64,000 bases of DNA, from assembly GCA_015680685.1 (NCBI GenBank), contig MNCI01022436.1, forward strand, positions 144,035 to 208,034, given 5' to 3'. The notes below the pieces were generated by a model. The model searched no databases and was not told where the DNA came from. It was given only the letters and a program-made list of their open reading frames with translations. The stretch comes from Gnetum montanum (taxonomy: Eukaryota > Streptophyta > Gnetopsida > Gnetales > Gnetaceae). Below are positions 30,869 through 43,331 of this stretch, piece by piece. Each line of letters starts with the position of its first letter. The stretch's first letter is position 1. The translations under genes were made by a program, and so were the position numbers.

Positions 30869-30987
30869 GAATGCAATCGTTCATGCGCTAACGCAATGGA
30901 TCTGATCAAGACTCCATAATTAAGTGCACTTGGGCTAGAGTATTGCTGGGATGGATGACATGTCACGAAGTCGTGGGGTCAAAGGCT
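30869..30987 (+). pseudogene. 5S rRNA-like copy, B type with A-like A box
   Basis: B-type 5' half (GAATGCAATCGTTCATGCGC), but AATTAAGTGCACTTGGG in the A box, where B copies normally read AATTCAGCGTGC. This points to a patch copied from an A unit. The C-box region is altered (ATGGATGACATGTCACG) and the 3' end reads GGGGTCAAAGGCTCC. The same haplotype recurs at 45432 and 54298. Confidence 0.82.
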
Positions 30988-31184
30988 CCTTTTTTGCTGC
31001 ACTTTTCTCATTTCGTGTCTTTTTGGTCGGACGGTGGTTGCGATTTATTATCTGTTCTTCATCGCAGGCTCAGGGTTGGAGCCGTCTTCTCCCATTTCCT
31101 TTTCGATTCCTAGTTTTATCTCATTATGCATGCCATTGCTTTGCACAGAGCAAGTTTAAGTGGGGGCAGCGTCGTGCACTCAAC

Positions 31185-31303
31185 GGGTGCGATCATACCA
31201 GCGCTAATGCATCGGATCCCATCAGAACTCTGTAATTAAGCACGCTTGGGCTAGAGTAGTACTGGGATGGGTGATCTCTCGGGAAGTCCTAGTGTTGCAC
31301 CCT
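31185..31303 (+). rRNA. 5S rRNA-like copy, A type, well preserved
   Basis: Complete ends, AATTAAGCACGCTTGGGC A box, GAGTAGTACTGGGATGGGTG and TTGCACCC. It carries GATCTCTC instead of GACCTCTC, which still allows a wobble pair in the helix IV hairpin. A T7 run follows after three further bases. Confidence 0.82.
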
Positions 31304-33085
31304 TCTTTTTTTCCTTCTTCTTTTTCCGTGATATGTCTGTATTGTTCGAGGGTGCTCACTTTGCCTTTTCATTTCTCCGTCGCAGGCCCATGCCTAGAGA
31401 AGTCCTTGATCATCTCGTCTCCCATTCCTAGTTTTCTCTCTCTATGCATGGCATGACACTGCCCGGCTCAAGCTTAAGCGATCGCAGCATCATGCAGCTG
31501 ACGAATGCAATCGTTCATACGCTAATGCAATGGATCTAATCAAGACTTCGTAATTCAGCGCGCTTGGGCTAGAGTATTGCTGGGATGGGTGACCTGTCGG
31601 GAAGTCGTGGGGTCGCACCCTCCTTTTTCACTACGCTTTTCTCGTTTCGTGTCTTTATGGTCGGACCGTGCTTGTGCTTTATTATCTGTTCTTCATTGTA
31701 GGCTCAGGGCTAGAGCCGTCTTCTCCCATTTTCTTTTCGGTTCCTAGTTTTCTCTCATTATGCATGCCGTTGCTTTGCACTGCGCAAGTTTAAGTGGGGG
31801 TAGCATCGTGCACTCAACGGGTGCTATCATGCCAGCGCTAATGCATCGGATCCCATCAGAACTTCGTAATTAGGCATGCTTGGGCTAGAGTAGTACTGGG
31901 ATGGGTGACCTCTCGTGAAGTTCTAGTGTTGCACCCTCCTTTTTTTCCTTTCGCTTTTTTCGTGATATGTCTATATCATTCGAGGGTGCTCGCTTTGCCT
32001 TTTCATTTCTCCGTTGCAGACCCATGCCCGGAGAAGTCCTTGCTCATTTCATCTCCCATTCCTAGTCTTCTCTCTCTGTGCATGGCATGATGCTGCCTGG
32101 TGCAAGCTTAAGCGATCGCAGCGTCATGCGGCTGATGAAGGAAATCGTTCATGCACTAATGCAACTGATCTGATCAAGACTCCGTAATTCAGCGTGCTTG
32201 GGCTAGAGTATTGCTGGGATGGGTGACCTATCGGGAAGTCGTGGGATCGCAGCCTCCTTTTTCGCTATGCTTTTCTCATTTTGTGTCTTTATGGTCGGAC
32301 GGTGCTTGCGCTTTATTATCTGTTCTTCGTCGAAGGCTCAGGGCTGGAGCCGTCTTCTCCCATTTCCTTTTTGGTTCCTAGTTTTCTCTCATTATGCATG
32401 CCATTGTTTTGTGCGGTACAAGTTTAAGTCGGGGCAGTGTCGTGCACTCAACGGGTGCGATCATACCAGCGCTAACGCATCGGATCCCATCAGAACTCCA
32501 TAATTAAGCGTGCTTGGGTTAGAGTAGTACTGGGATGGGTGACTTCTCGGGAAGTCCTAGTGTTGCACCCTCCTTTTTTCCTTTCGCTTTTTCCATGATA
32601 CATCTGTATCGTTCGACGGTGCTTGCTTTGCCTTTTTGTTTCTCCGTCGCAGGCCCACGCTCGGAGAATTCCTTGTTCATTTTGTTTCCCATCCATAGTT
32701 TTCTCTCTCTATGAATGGCATGACGCTGCCCAATGCAAGCTTAAGCGATCGCAGTGTCATGCGGCTCACGAATGCAATCGTTCATGCGCTAACGCAATGG
32801 ATCTGATCAAGACTCCGTAATTCAGCGTTCTTGGGCTAGAGTATTCCTGGGATGGATGACCTATCGGGAAGTCGTGGGATCGCAGCCTCATTTTTCGCTG
32901 CGCTTTTCTCGTTTCGTGTCTTTATGGTCGGACGGTGCTTGTGCTTTATTATCTGTTCTTCATCGAACGCTCAGGGTTGGAGCCGTCTTCTCCCATTTCC
33001 TTTTTGGTTCCTAGTTTTCTCTCATTATGCATGCCATTGCTTTGAGCAGAGCAATTTTAAGTGGGGGTAGCGTCGTGCACTCAAC

Positions 33086-36000
33086 AGGTGCTATCATACT
33101 AGTGCTAAAGCATCGGATCCCATCAGAAGTTCATAATTAAGCGCACTTGGGCTTTAGTAGTACTAGGATGGGTGACCTCTCAGGAAGTCCTAGTGTTGCA
33201 CCCTCCTTTTTTTCCTTTCGCTTTTTTCGTGATACGTCTGTATTGTTCGAGGGTGCTCGCTTTGCCTTTTCATTTCTCCTTCGCAGGCCCATGCCCGGAG
33301 AAGTTCTTGCTCATTTCGTCTCCCGTTCCTAGTCTTCTATCTCTATGCATGGCATGACGCTGCTCAGTGCAAGCTTAAGCGATCGTAGTGTCATGCGGCT
33401 GATGAATGCAATCGTTCATGCGCTAACGCAACGAATCTGATCAAGACTCCGTAATTCAGCGTGCTTGGGCTAGAGTATTGCTGGGATGGGTGACCTGTCG
33501 GGAAGTCGTGGGATCGCAGCCTCCTTTTTCGCTACGCTTTTCTCATTTCGTATCTTTATGGTAAGACGGTGCTTGCGCTTTATTATCTGTTCTTCGTCGA
33601 AGGCCCAGGGCTGGAGCCGTCTTCTCCCATTTCCTTTTTGGTTCCTAGTTTTCTCTCATTATGCATGCCATTGCTTTGCGCGGTGCAAGTTTAAGTCGGG
33701 GCAGTGTCGTGCACTCAACGGGTGCGATCATACCAGCGCTAACGAATCGGATCCCATCAGAACTCCATAATTAAGAGCGCTTGGGTTAGAGTAGTACTGG
33801 GATGGGTGACTTCTCGGGAAGTCCTAGTGTTGCACCCTCCTTTTTTTCTCTTTCTTTTTCCGTGATACATCTGTATCCTTCGAGGGTGCTCGCTTTGCCT
33901 TTTTGTTTCTCCGTCGCAGGCCCACGCTCGGAGAAGTCCTTGTTCATTTTGTTTCCCATCCGTAGTTTTCTCTCTCTATGCATGACATGACGCTGCCCAA
34001 CGCAAGCTTAAGCGATCGTAGCGTCATGCGGATCACGAATGCAATCGTTCATGCGCTAACGCAATGGATCTGATCAAGACTCCGTAATTCAGCATGCTTG
34101 GGCTAGAGTATTCCTGGGATGGGTGACCTGTCAGGAAGTCGTGGGATCGCAACCTCCTTTTTCGCTGCGCTTTTCTCATTTCGTGTCTTTATGGTCAGAC
34201 GGTGCTTGCTCTTTATTATCTGTTCTTCATCGAAGGCTCAGGGCTGGAGCCATCTTCTCCCATTTACTTTTAGATTCCTAGTTTTCTCTCATTATGCATG
34301 CCATTGCTTTGCGCAGAGCAAGTTTAAGTGGGGGCAGCGTCGTGCACTCAATGGGTGCGATCATACCAGTGCTAACACATCGGATTTCATCAGAACTCCG
34401 TAATTAAGTGCGCTTAGGTTAGAGTAGTACTGGGATGGGTGACTTCTTGGGAAGTCCTAGTGTTGCACCCTCCTTTTTTCCTTTCGCTTTTTCCGTGATA
34501 TGTCTGTATCATTCGAGGGTGCTCGGTTTGCCTTTTCATTTCTCCGTCGTAGGCCCACGCTCGGAGAAGTCATTGTTCATTTTGTTTCCCGTCCCTAGTT
34601 TTCTCACTCTATGCATGGCATGACGCTACCGAGTGCAAGCTTAAGAGATCGTAGCATCATGCGGCTAACGAATGGAATCGTTCATGCGCTAATGCAACGG
34701 ATCTGATCAAGACTCCGTAATTTAGCATGCTTGGGCTAGAGTAGTGCTGGGATGGCTGACCTCTTGGGAAGTTATGGGGTCGCAGCCTCCTTTTTCCCTG
34801 TGCTTTTCTCATTTCGTGTCTTTATGGTCGGATGGCCCTTGCACTTTATTATCTGTTCTTCATCGAAGGCTCAAGGCTGGAGCCGTCTTCTCCCATTTTC
34901 TTTTCAGTTCCTAGCTTTCTCTCATTATGAATCCCGTTGCTTTTCACGGCGCAAGTCTAAGTGGGAGCAACGTCGTGCACTCAACGGGTGCGAACATACC
35001 AGTGCTAACGCATCGGATCCCATTAGATCTTCGTAATTAAGCACGCTTGGGCTAGAGTAGCACTGGGATGGGTGACCTCTTGGGAAGCCCTAGTGTTGCA
35101 CCGTCCTTTTTTTCCGTTTTTTCGTGATACGTCTGTATTGTTCGAGGATGCTCGCTTTGCCTTTTCATTTCTCCGTCACAAGCCCACGCTCAGAGAAGTC
35201 CTTGCTCATTTCGTTTCCTGTTCCTAATTTTCTCCCTCTATGCATGGCATGACTCTGCCCGGCGCAAGCTTAAGCGATCGCAGCGTCATGCGGCTCACGA
35301 AGACAATCGTTCATGTGCTAACGCAACAGATCTGATCAAGACTCCATAATTCAGCATGCTTGGGCTAGAGTATTGCTGGGATGGGTGACCTGTCGGGAAG
35401 TCGTGGGATCGCAGCCTCCTTTTTCTCTACGCTTTTCTCGTTTCGTGTCTTTATGGTCGGATGGTGCTTGCGCTTTATTATCTGTTCTTCGTCGAAGGCT
35501 CAGGGCTGGAGCCGTCTTCTCCCATTTCCTTTTTGTTTCCTAGTTTTCTCTCATAATGCATGCCATTGTTTTGCGTGGTGCAAGTTTAAGTCGGGGTAGT
35601 GTCGTGCACTGAACGGGTGCGATCATACCAGCGCTAACACATCGAATCCCATCAGAACTCCGTAATTAAGCGCACTTGGGTTAGAGTAGTACTGGGATGG
35701 GTCACTTCTCGGGAAGTCCTAGTGTTGCACCCTCCTTTTTTCCTTTTGCATTTTCCGTGATACGTCTGTATCGTTCCACGGTGCTCGCTTTGCCTTTTCG
35801 TTTCTCCATCGCAGGCCCACGCTCGGAGAAGTCCTTGTTCATTTTGTTTCCCATCCCTAGTTTTCTTTCTCTATGCATGGCATGATGCTTCCCAGTGCAA
35901 GCTTAAGCGATCGCAGTGTCATGCGGCTGACGAATGCAATTGTTCATGCGCTAATGCAACGGATCTGATCAAGACTCCGTAATTCAGCGTGCTTGGGCTA

Positions 36001-36247
36001 GAGTATTGCTGGGATGGGTGACCTGTCGGGAAGTCGTGGGATCGCAACCTCCTTTTTTGCTGCGCTTTTCTCGTTTCGTGTCTTTATGGTCAGACGGTGC
36101 TTGCGCTTTATTATCTGTTCTTCGTCGAACGCTCAGGGTTGGAGCCGTCTTCTTCCATTTCCTTTTTGGTTCCTATTTTTCTCTCATTATGCATGCCATT
36201 GCTTTGAGCGGAGCAAGTTTAAGTGGGGGCAGCGTCGTGCACTCAAT
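33086..36247 (+). repeat. Higher-order block P, copy 1 (10 monomers, 3,162 bp)
   Basis: Ten successive monomers, each matched one to one in block P copy 2 at an offset of 3,162-3,163 bases. The opening A copy is marked by GGTGCTATCATAC, AGAAGTTCATAATTAAGC and CTCTCAGGAAG. A starts are 33086, 33720, 34353, 34986 and 35615. B starts are 33404, 34037, 34670, 35299 and 35932. The fourth B copy carries ATGGCTGACC at the C box and the fourth A copy has AGTAGCACTGGG. These are diagnostic variants seen at the same place in the other P blocks. Confidence 0.9.
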
Positions 36248-39200
36248 GGGTGCTATCATACCAGTGCTAACGCGTCGGATCCCATCAGAAGTTCATAGTT
36301 AAGCACGCTTGGGCTAGAGTAGTACTGGGATGGGTGACCTCTCAGGAAGTCCTAGTGTTGCACCCTCCTTTTTTTCCTTGCGCTTTTTTTGTGATACGTC
36401 TGTATTGTTCGAGGGTGCTCGCTTTGCCTTTTCATTTCTCCATCGCAGGCCCATGCCCGGAGAAGTCCTTGCTCATTTCGTCTCCCATTCCCAGTCTTCT
36501 ATCTCTATGCATGGCACGACGCTGCTCGGTGCAAGCTTAAGCGATCGTAGTGTCATGCGGCTGACGAATGCAATCGTTCATACGCTAACGCAACGAATCT
36601 GATCAAGACTCCGTAATTCAGCGTGCTTGGGCTAGAGTATTGCTGGGATGGGTGACCTATCGGGAAGTCATGGGATCGCAGCCTCCTTTTTCGCTACGCT
36701 TTTCTCGTTTCGTATCTTTATGGTAAGACGGTGCTTGCGCTTTATTATCTATTCTTCATCGAAGGCTCAGGGCTGGAGCCGTCTTCTCCCATTTCCTTTT
36801 TGGTTCCTAGTTTTCTCTCATTATGCATGCCATTGCTTTGCGCGGTGCAAGTTTAAGTTGGGGCAGTGTCGTGCACTAAACAGGTGCGATCATACCAGCG
36901 CTAACGCATTGGATCCCATCAGAACTCGATAATTAAGTGCGCTTGGGTTAGAGTAGTACTGGGATGGGTGAATTCCCGGGAAGTCCTAGTGTTGCACCCT
37001 CCTTTTTTTCTTTTGCTTTTTCCGTGATACGTCTGTATCGTTCGAGGGTGCTCGCTTTGCCTTTTTGTTTCTCCGTCACAGGCCCACGCTCGGAGAAGTC
37101 CTTGTTCATTTTGTTTCCCAACCATAGTTTTCTCTCTCTATGCATGGCATGACGCTGCCCGACGCAAGCTTAAGCGATCGCAGCGTCATGCGGCTCACGA
37201 ATGCAATCGTTCATGCGCTAACGCAATGGATCTGATCAACACTCCGTAATTCAGAGTGCTTGGGCTAGAGTATTCCTGGGATGGGTGACCTGTCGAGAAG
37301 TCATGGGATCACAGCCTCCTTTTTCGCTGCGCTTTTCTCGTTTCGTGTCTTTATGGTCGGACGGTGCTTGCGCTTTATTATTTGTTCTTTGTCGAAGGCT
37401 CAGGGCTGGAGCCGTCTTCTCCCATTTCCTTTTAGATTCCTAGTTTTCTCTCATTATGCATGCCATTTCTTTGCGCGGAGCAAGTTTCAGTGGGGGTAGC
37501 GTCGTGCACTCAACGGGTGCGATCATACCAGCGCTAACACATCGGATCCCATCAGAACTCTGTAATTAAGTGCGCTTGGGTTAGAGTAGTACTGGGATGG
37601 GTGACTTCTCGGGAAGTCCTAGTGTTGCACCCTCTTTTTTTCCTTTCGCTTTTTCCGTGATACGTCTGTATCGTTTGAGGGTGCTCGGTTTGCCTTTTCA
37701 TTTCTCTGTCGTAGGCCCACGCTCGGAGAAGTCATTGTTCATTTTGTTTCCCATCCCTAGTTTTCTCTCTCTATGCATGGCATGACGCTGCCCAGCGCAA
37801 GCTTAAGAGATCGTAGCGTCATGCGGCTGACGAATGCAATCGTTCATGCGCTAACGCAATAAATCTGATCAAGACTCCGTAATTTAGCGTGCTTGGGCTA
37901 GAGTAGTGCTGGGATGGCTAACCTCTCGGGAAGTTGTGGGGTCGCAGCCTCCTTTTTCCCTGCGCTTTTCTCATTTCGTGTCTTTATGGTCGGACGGTCC
38001 TTGGGCTTTATTATCTGTTGTTCGTCACAGGCTCAAGGCTAGAGCCGTCTTCTCCCATTTTCTTTTCAGTTCCTAGCTTTCTCTCATTATGAGTCCCGTT
38101 GCTTTTCACGGTGCAAGTCTAAGTGGGGGCAACATCGTGCACTCAACGGGTGCGAACATACCAATGCTAATGCATCGGATCCCATTAGATCTCCGTAATT
38201 AAGCACGCTTGGGCTAGAGTAGCACTGGGATGGGTGACCTCTTGGGAAGCCCTAGTGTTGCACCCTCCTTTTTTTTCGGTTCTTTCATGATACGTCTGTA
38301 TTGTTCGAGGGTGCTCACTTTGCCTTTTCATTTCTCCGTCACAGGCCCACGCTCAGAGAAGTCCTTGCTCATTTCGTTTCTCGTTCCTAATTTTCTCCCT
38401 CTATGCATGGCATGACTCTGCCCGACGCAAGCTTAAGCGATCGCAGCGTCATGCGGCTGACGAAGGCAATCATTCATGCACTAACGCAACGGATCTGATC
38501 AAGACTCCGTAATTCAGCGTGCTTGGGCTAGAGTATTGCTGGGATGGGTGACCTGTCGGGAAGTCGTGGGATCGCAGCCTCCTTTTTCACTACGCTTTTC
38601 TCGTTTCGTGTCTTTATGGTCAGACAGTGCTTGCGCTTTATTATCTGTTCTTTGTCGAAGGCTCAAGGCTGGAGCCGTCTTCTCCCATTTCCTTTTTGGT
38701 TCCTAGTTTTCTCTCATAATGCATGCCATTGTTTTGCACGGTGCAAGTTTAAGTCGGGGCAGTGTCGTGCACTCAACGGGTGCGATCATAGCAGCGCTAA
38801 CGCATCGAATCCCATAAGAACTCCATAATTAAGCGCACTTGGGTTAGAGTAGTACTGGGATTGGTGACCTCTCGGGATGTCCTAGTGTTGCACCCTCCTT
38901 TTTTCCTTCTGCTTTTTCCGTGATACGTCTGTAACATTCCACGGTGCTCGCTTTGCCTTTTCGTTTCTCCGTCGCAGGCCCACGCTCGGAGAAGTCCTTG
39001 TTCATTTTGTTTCCCATCCCTAGTTTTCTCTCTCTAGGCATGGCATGATGCTTCCCGGTGCAAGCTTAAGCGATCACAGCGTCATGCGGCTGACGAATGC
39101 AATCGTTCATGCGCTAACGCAACGGATCTGATCAAGACTCCGTAATTCAGCGTGCTTGGGATAGAGTATTGCTGGGATGGGTGACCTTTCGGGAAGTCGT

Positions 39201-39410
39201 GGGATCGCAGCCTCCTTTTTCGCTGCGCTTTTCTCATTTCGTGTCTTTATGGTCGGACGGTGCTTGCGCTTTATTATCTGTTCTTCGTCGAACGCTCAGG
39301 GTTGGAGCCGTCTTCTACCATTTCCTTTTTGGTTCCTAGTTTTCTCTCATTATGCATGCCATTGCTTTGAGCGGAGCAAGTTTAAGTGGGGGCAGCGTCG
39401 TGCACTCAAC
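36248..39410 (+). repeat. Higher-order block P, copy 2 (tandem)
   Basis: Directly follows copy 1, with the same ten-monomer order. A starts are 36248, 36882, 37515, 38148 and 38778. B starts are 36566, 37199, 37832, 38462 and 39095. The A copy at 38778 has a private change, ATTGGTGACC. Confidence 0.9.
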
Positions 39411-40044
39411 GGGTGCTATCATACCAATGCTAACACGTCGGATCCCATCAGAAGTTCATAATTAAGCGCGCTTGGGCTAGAGTAGTACAGGGATGGGTGA
39501 CCTCTCAGGAAGTCCTAGTGTTGCACCCTCCTTTTCTTCCTTGCGCTTTTTTCGTGATACGTCTGTATTGTTCAAGGGTACTCGCTTTGCCTTTTCATTT
39601 CTCTGTCGCAGGCCCATGCCCGGAGAAGTCCTTGCTCATTTCGTCTCCCGTTCCTAGTCTTCTATCTCAATGCATGGCATGACGCTGCTCGGTGCAAGCT
39701 TAAGCGATCACAGTGTCATGCGGCTGACGAATGCAATCGTTCATGCGCTAACGCAACGAATCTGATCAAGACTCTATAATTCAGCGTGCTTGGGCTAGAG
39801 TATTGCTGGGATGGGTGACCTGTCGGGAAGTCGTGGGATCGCAGCCTCCTTTTGCGCTACGCTTTTCTCGTTTCGTATCTTTATGGTAAGATGGTGCTTG
39901 CGCTTTATTATCTGTTCTTCGTCGATGGCTCAGGGATGGAGCCATCTTCTCCCATTTCCTTTTTGGTTCCTAGTTTTCTCTCATTATGCATGCCATTGCT
40001 TTGCGCGGTGCAAGTTTAAGTCAGGGCAGCATCGTGCACTCAAC
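39411..40044 (+). repeat. P-type leading dimer
   Basis: One more A/B pair (A 39411, B 39729) identical in type to the first dimer of block P. It is the start of a third P copy that switches to block Q at 40045. The B spacer carries CCTCCTTTTGCGCTACG. Confidence 0.85.
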
Positions 40045-41946
40045 GGGTGCGATCATACCAGTGCTAACGCATCGGATCCCATCAGAACTCCGTAATTAAC
40101 CACGCTTGGGCTAGAGTAGTACTGGGATGGGTGATCTCTCGGGAAGTCCTAGTGTTGCACCCTACTTTTTTTCCTTCTGCTTTTTTCATGATATGTCTGT
40201 ATTTTTCGAGGGTGCTCGCTTTGCCTTTTCATTTCTCCGTCGCAAGCCCACGCCCAGAGAAGTCCTTGATCATTTCGTCTCCCATTCCTAGTTTTCTCTC
40301 TCTATGCATGGCATGACGCTGCCCGGCTCAAGCTTAAGCGATCGCAGCATCATGCGGCTGACGAATGCAATCGTTCATACGCTAATGCAATGGATCTGAT
40401 CAAGACTCCGTAATTCAGTGCTCCTGGGCTAGAGTATTGTTGGGATGGGTGACTTGTGGGGAAGTCGTGGGGTCGCACCCTCCTTTTTCGCTGCGCTTTT
40501 CTCGTTTCGTGTCTTTATGGTCGGACGGTGCTTGCACTTTATTATCTGTTCTTCGTTGTAGGCTTAGGGCTAGAGCCGTCTTCTCCCATTTTCTTTTCGG
40601 TTCCTAGTTTTCTCTCATTATGCATGCCGTTGCTTTGCACGGTGCAAGTTTAAGTGGGGGCAGCATCGTGCACTCAACGGGTGCTATCATACCAGCGCTA
40701 ATGCGTCGGATCCCATTAGAACTTCGTAATTAGGCGCGCTTGGGCTAGAGTAGTACTATGATGGGTGACCTCTAGGGAAGTCCTAGTGTTGCACCCTCCT
40801 TTTTTTCCTTTCGCTTTTTTCGTGATATGTCTGTATCGTTCAAGGGTGCTCGCTTTGCCTTTTTCATTTCTTCGTCGCAGACCCATGCTTGGAGAAGTCC
40901 TTGCTCATTTCATCTCCCGTTCCTAGTCTTCTCTCTCTGTGAATGGCATGATGCTGCCTGGTGCAAGCTTAAGGGATCGTAGCGTCATGCGGCTGACGAA
41001 GGCAATCGTTCATGCACTAATGCAACGGATTTGATCAAGACTTCGTAATTCAGCGTGCTTGGGCTAGAGTATTGCTGGGATGGGTGACCTGTCGGGAAGT
41101 CGTGGGATCACAGCCTTCTTTTTCGCTGCGCTTTTCTCGTTTCGTGTCTTTATGGTCGGACGGTGCTTGCGCTTTATTATCTGTTCTTCGTCGAACGCTC
41201 AGGGTTGGAGCCGTCTTCTCCCATTTCCTTTTTGGTTCCTAGTTTTCTCTCATTATGCATGCCATTGCTTTGAGTGGAGCAAGTTTAAGTGGGGCAGCGT
41301 CGTGCACTCAACGGGTGCTATCATACCAGTGCTAACGCGTCGGATCCCATCAGAACTTCGTAATTAAGCGTGCTTGGGCTAGAGTAGTACTGGGATGGGT
41401 GACCTCTCAGGAAGTCCTAGTGTTGCACCCTCCTCTTTTTCCTTGCGCTTTTTTCGTGATATGTCTGTATTGTTCGAGGGTGCTCACTTTTCCTTTTCAT
41501 TTCTCTGTCGCAGGCCCATGCCCGGAGAAGTCCTTGCTCATTTCGTCTCCCGTTCCTAGTCTTCTATCTCTATGCATGGCATGACGCTGCTCGGTGCAAG
41601 CTTAAGCGATCGTAGTGTCATGCGGCTGACGAATGCAATCGTTCATGCGCTAACGCAACGAATCTGATCAAGACTCTGTAATTCAGCGTGCTTGGGCTAG
41701 AGTATTGCTAGGATAGGTGACCTGTCGGGAAGTCGTGGGATCGCAGCCTCCTTTTGCGCTACGCTTTTCTCGTTTCGTATATTTATGGTAAGACGGTGCT
41801 TGCGCTTTATTATCTGTTCTTCGTCGATGGCTCAGGGATGGAGCCATCTTCTCCCATTTCCTTTTTGGTTCCTAGTTTTCTCTCATTATGCATGACATTG
41901 CTTTGCATGGTGCAAGTTTAAGTCAGGGCAGCATCGTGGACTCAAC

Positions 41947-42065
41947 GGGTGCGATCATACCAGCGCTAACGCATCGGATCCCATCAGAACTCCGTAATTA
42001 AGCACGCTTGGGCTAGAGTAGTACTGGGATGGGTGATCTCTCGGGAAGTCCTAGTGTTGCACCCT
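41947..42065 (+). rRNA. 5S rRNA-like copy, A type, near family consensus
   Basis: All helices can form: GGGTGCGATC with TTGCACCC, CCAGCGC with GCACGCTTGG (one mismatch), and CGGA with TCCG. The A box is AATTAAGCACGCTTGG. One notable change is GATCTCTC in the C-box region. The upstream flank has GTTTAAGT (TTTAA about 26-30 bases before the start) and C at position -1, matching the upstream signals of plant 5S genes. A T7 run follows after CTAC. Confidence 0.85.
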
Positions 42066-43215
42066 ACTTTTTTTCCTTCTGCTTTTTTCTTGATATGTCT
42101 GTATTGTTCGAGGGTGCTCGCTTCGCCTTTTCATTTCTCCGTCGCAGGACCACGCCCAGATAAGTCCTTGATCATTTCGTCTTCCATTCCTAGTTTTCTC
42201 TCTCTATGCATGGCATGACGCTGCCCGGCTCAAGCTTAAGCGATCGCAGCGTCATGCGGCTGACGAATGCAATCGTTCATACGCTAATGCAATGGATCTG
42301 ATCAAGACTCCGTAATTCAGTGCTCTTGGGCTAGAGTATTGCTGGGATGGGTGACCTGTGGGGAAGTCGTGGGGTCGCACCCTCCTTTTTCGCTGCGCTT
42401 TTCTCGTTTCGTGTCTTTATGGTCGGACGGTGCTTGCACTTTATTATCTCTTCTTCGTTGTAGGCTTAGGGCTAGAGCCGTCTTCTCCCATTTTCTTTTC
42501 GGTTCCTAGTTTTCTCTCATTATGCATGCTGTTGCTTTGCACGGTGCAAGTTTAAGTGGGGGCAGCGTCGTGCACACAACGGGTGCTATCATACCAGCGC
42601 TAATGCGTCGGATCCCATCAGAACTTCGTAATTAGGTGCGCTTGGGCTAGAGTAGTACTGTGATGGGTGACCTCTAGGGAAGTCCTAGTGTTGCACCCTC
42701 GTTTTTTTCCTTTCGCTTTTTTCGTGATATGTCTGTATCGTTCGAGGGTTCCCGCTTTGCCTTTTTCATTTCTCCGTCGCAGACCCATACCGGGAGAAGT
42801 CCTTGCTCATTTTGTCTCCCGTTCCTAGTCTTCTCTCTCTGTGCATGGCATGATGCTGCCTGGTGCAAGCTTAAGCGATCGTAGCGTCATGCGGCTGACG
42901 AAGGCAATCATTCATGCACTAATGCAACGGATCTGATCAAGACTCCGTAATTCAGCGTGCTTGGGCTAGAGTATTGCTGGGATGGGTGACCTGTCGGGAA
43001 GTCGTGGGATCGTAGCCTCCTTTTTCGCTACGCTTTTCTCGTTTCGTGTCTTTATGGTCGGACGGTGCTTGCGCTTTATTATCTGTTCTTCGTCGAACGC
43101 TCAGGGTTGGAGCCGTCTTCTCCCATTTCCTTTTTGGTTCCTAGTTTTCTCTCATTATGGATGCCATTGCTTTGAGTGGAGCAAGTTTAAGTGGGGGAAG
43201 CATCGTGCACTCAAC

Positions 43216-43331
43216 AGGTGCTATCATACCAGTGCTAACGCGTCGGATCCCATCAGAACTTTGTAATTAAGCGTTCGGCTAGAGTAGTACTGGGATGGGT
43301 GACCTCTCAGGAAGTCGTAGTGTTGCACCCT
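43216..43331 (+). pseudogene. 5S rRNA-like copy, A type, 3-base deletion at the A box
   Basis: Reads AATTAAGCGTTCGGCTAGAG where neighbours have AATTAAGCGTGCTTGGGCTAGAG. The A box is therefore destroyed. The copy at 52082 has the same lesion exactly 8,866 bases away. Confidence 0.88.

Larger units (their letters stand above)
26537..33085 (+). repeat. 5S rRNA-like array, irregular proximal part
   Basis: The array begins with a 30-base direct duplication of TTGACGAATGCAATCGTTCA (26541 and 26564), leading into the first B copy. A copies start at 26885, 27517, 28150, 28781, 29414 (deleted), 29918, 30551, 31185, 31819 and 32453. B copies start at 26569, 27201, 27834, 28465, 29098, 29602, 30235, 30869, 31503, 32137 and 32770. 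Units are more diverse than further right and do not fit the long higher-order periods. This is expected at the edge of an array, where exchange is less frequent. Confidence 0.93.
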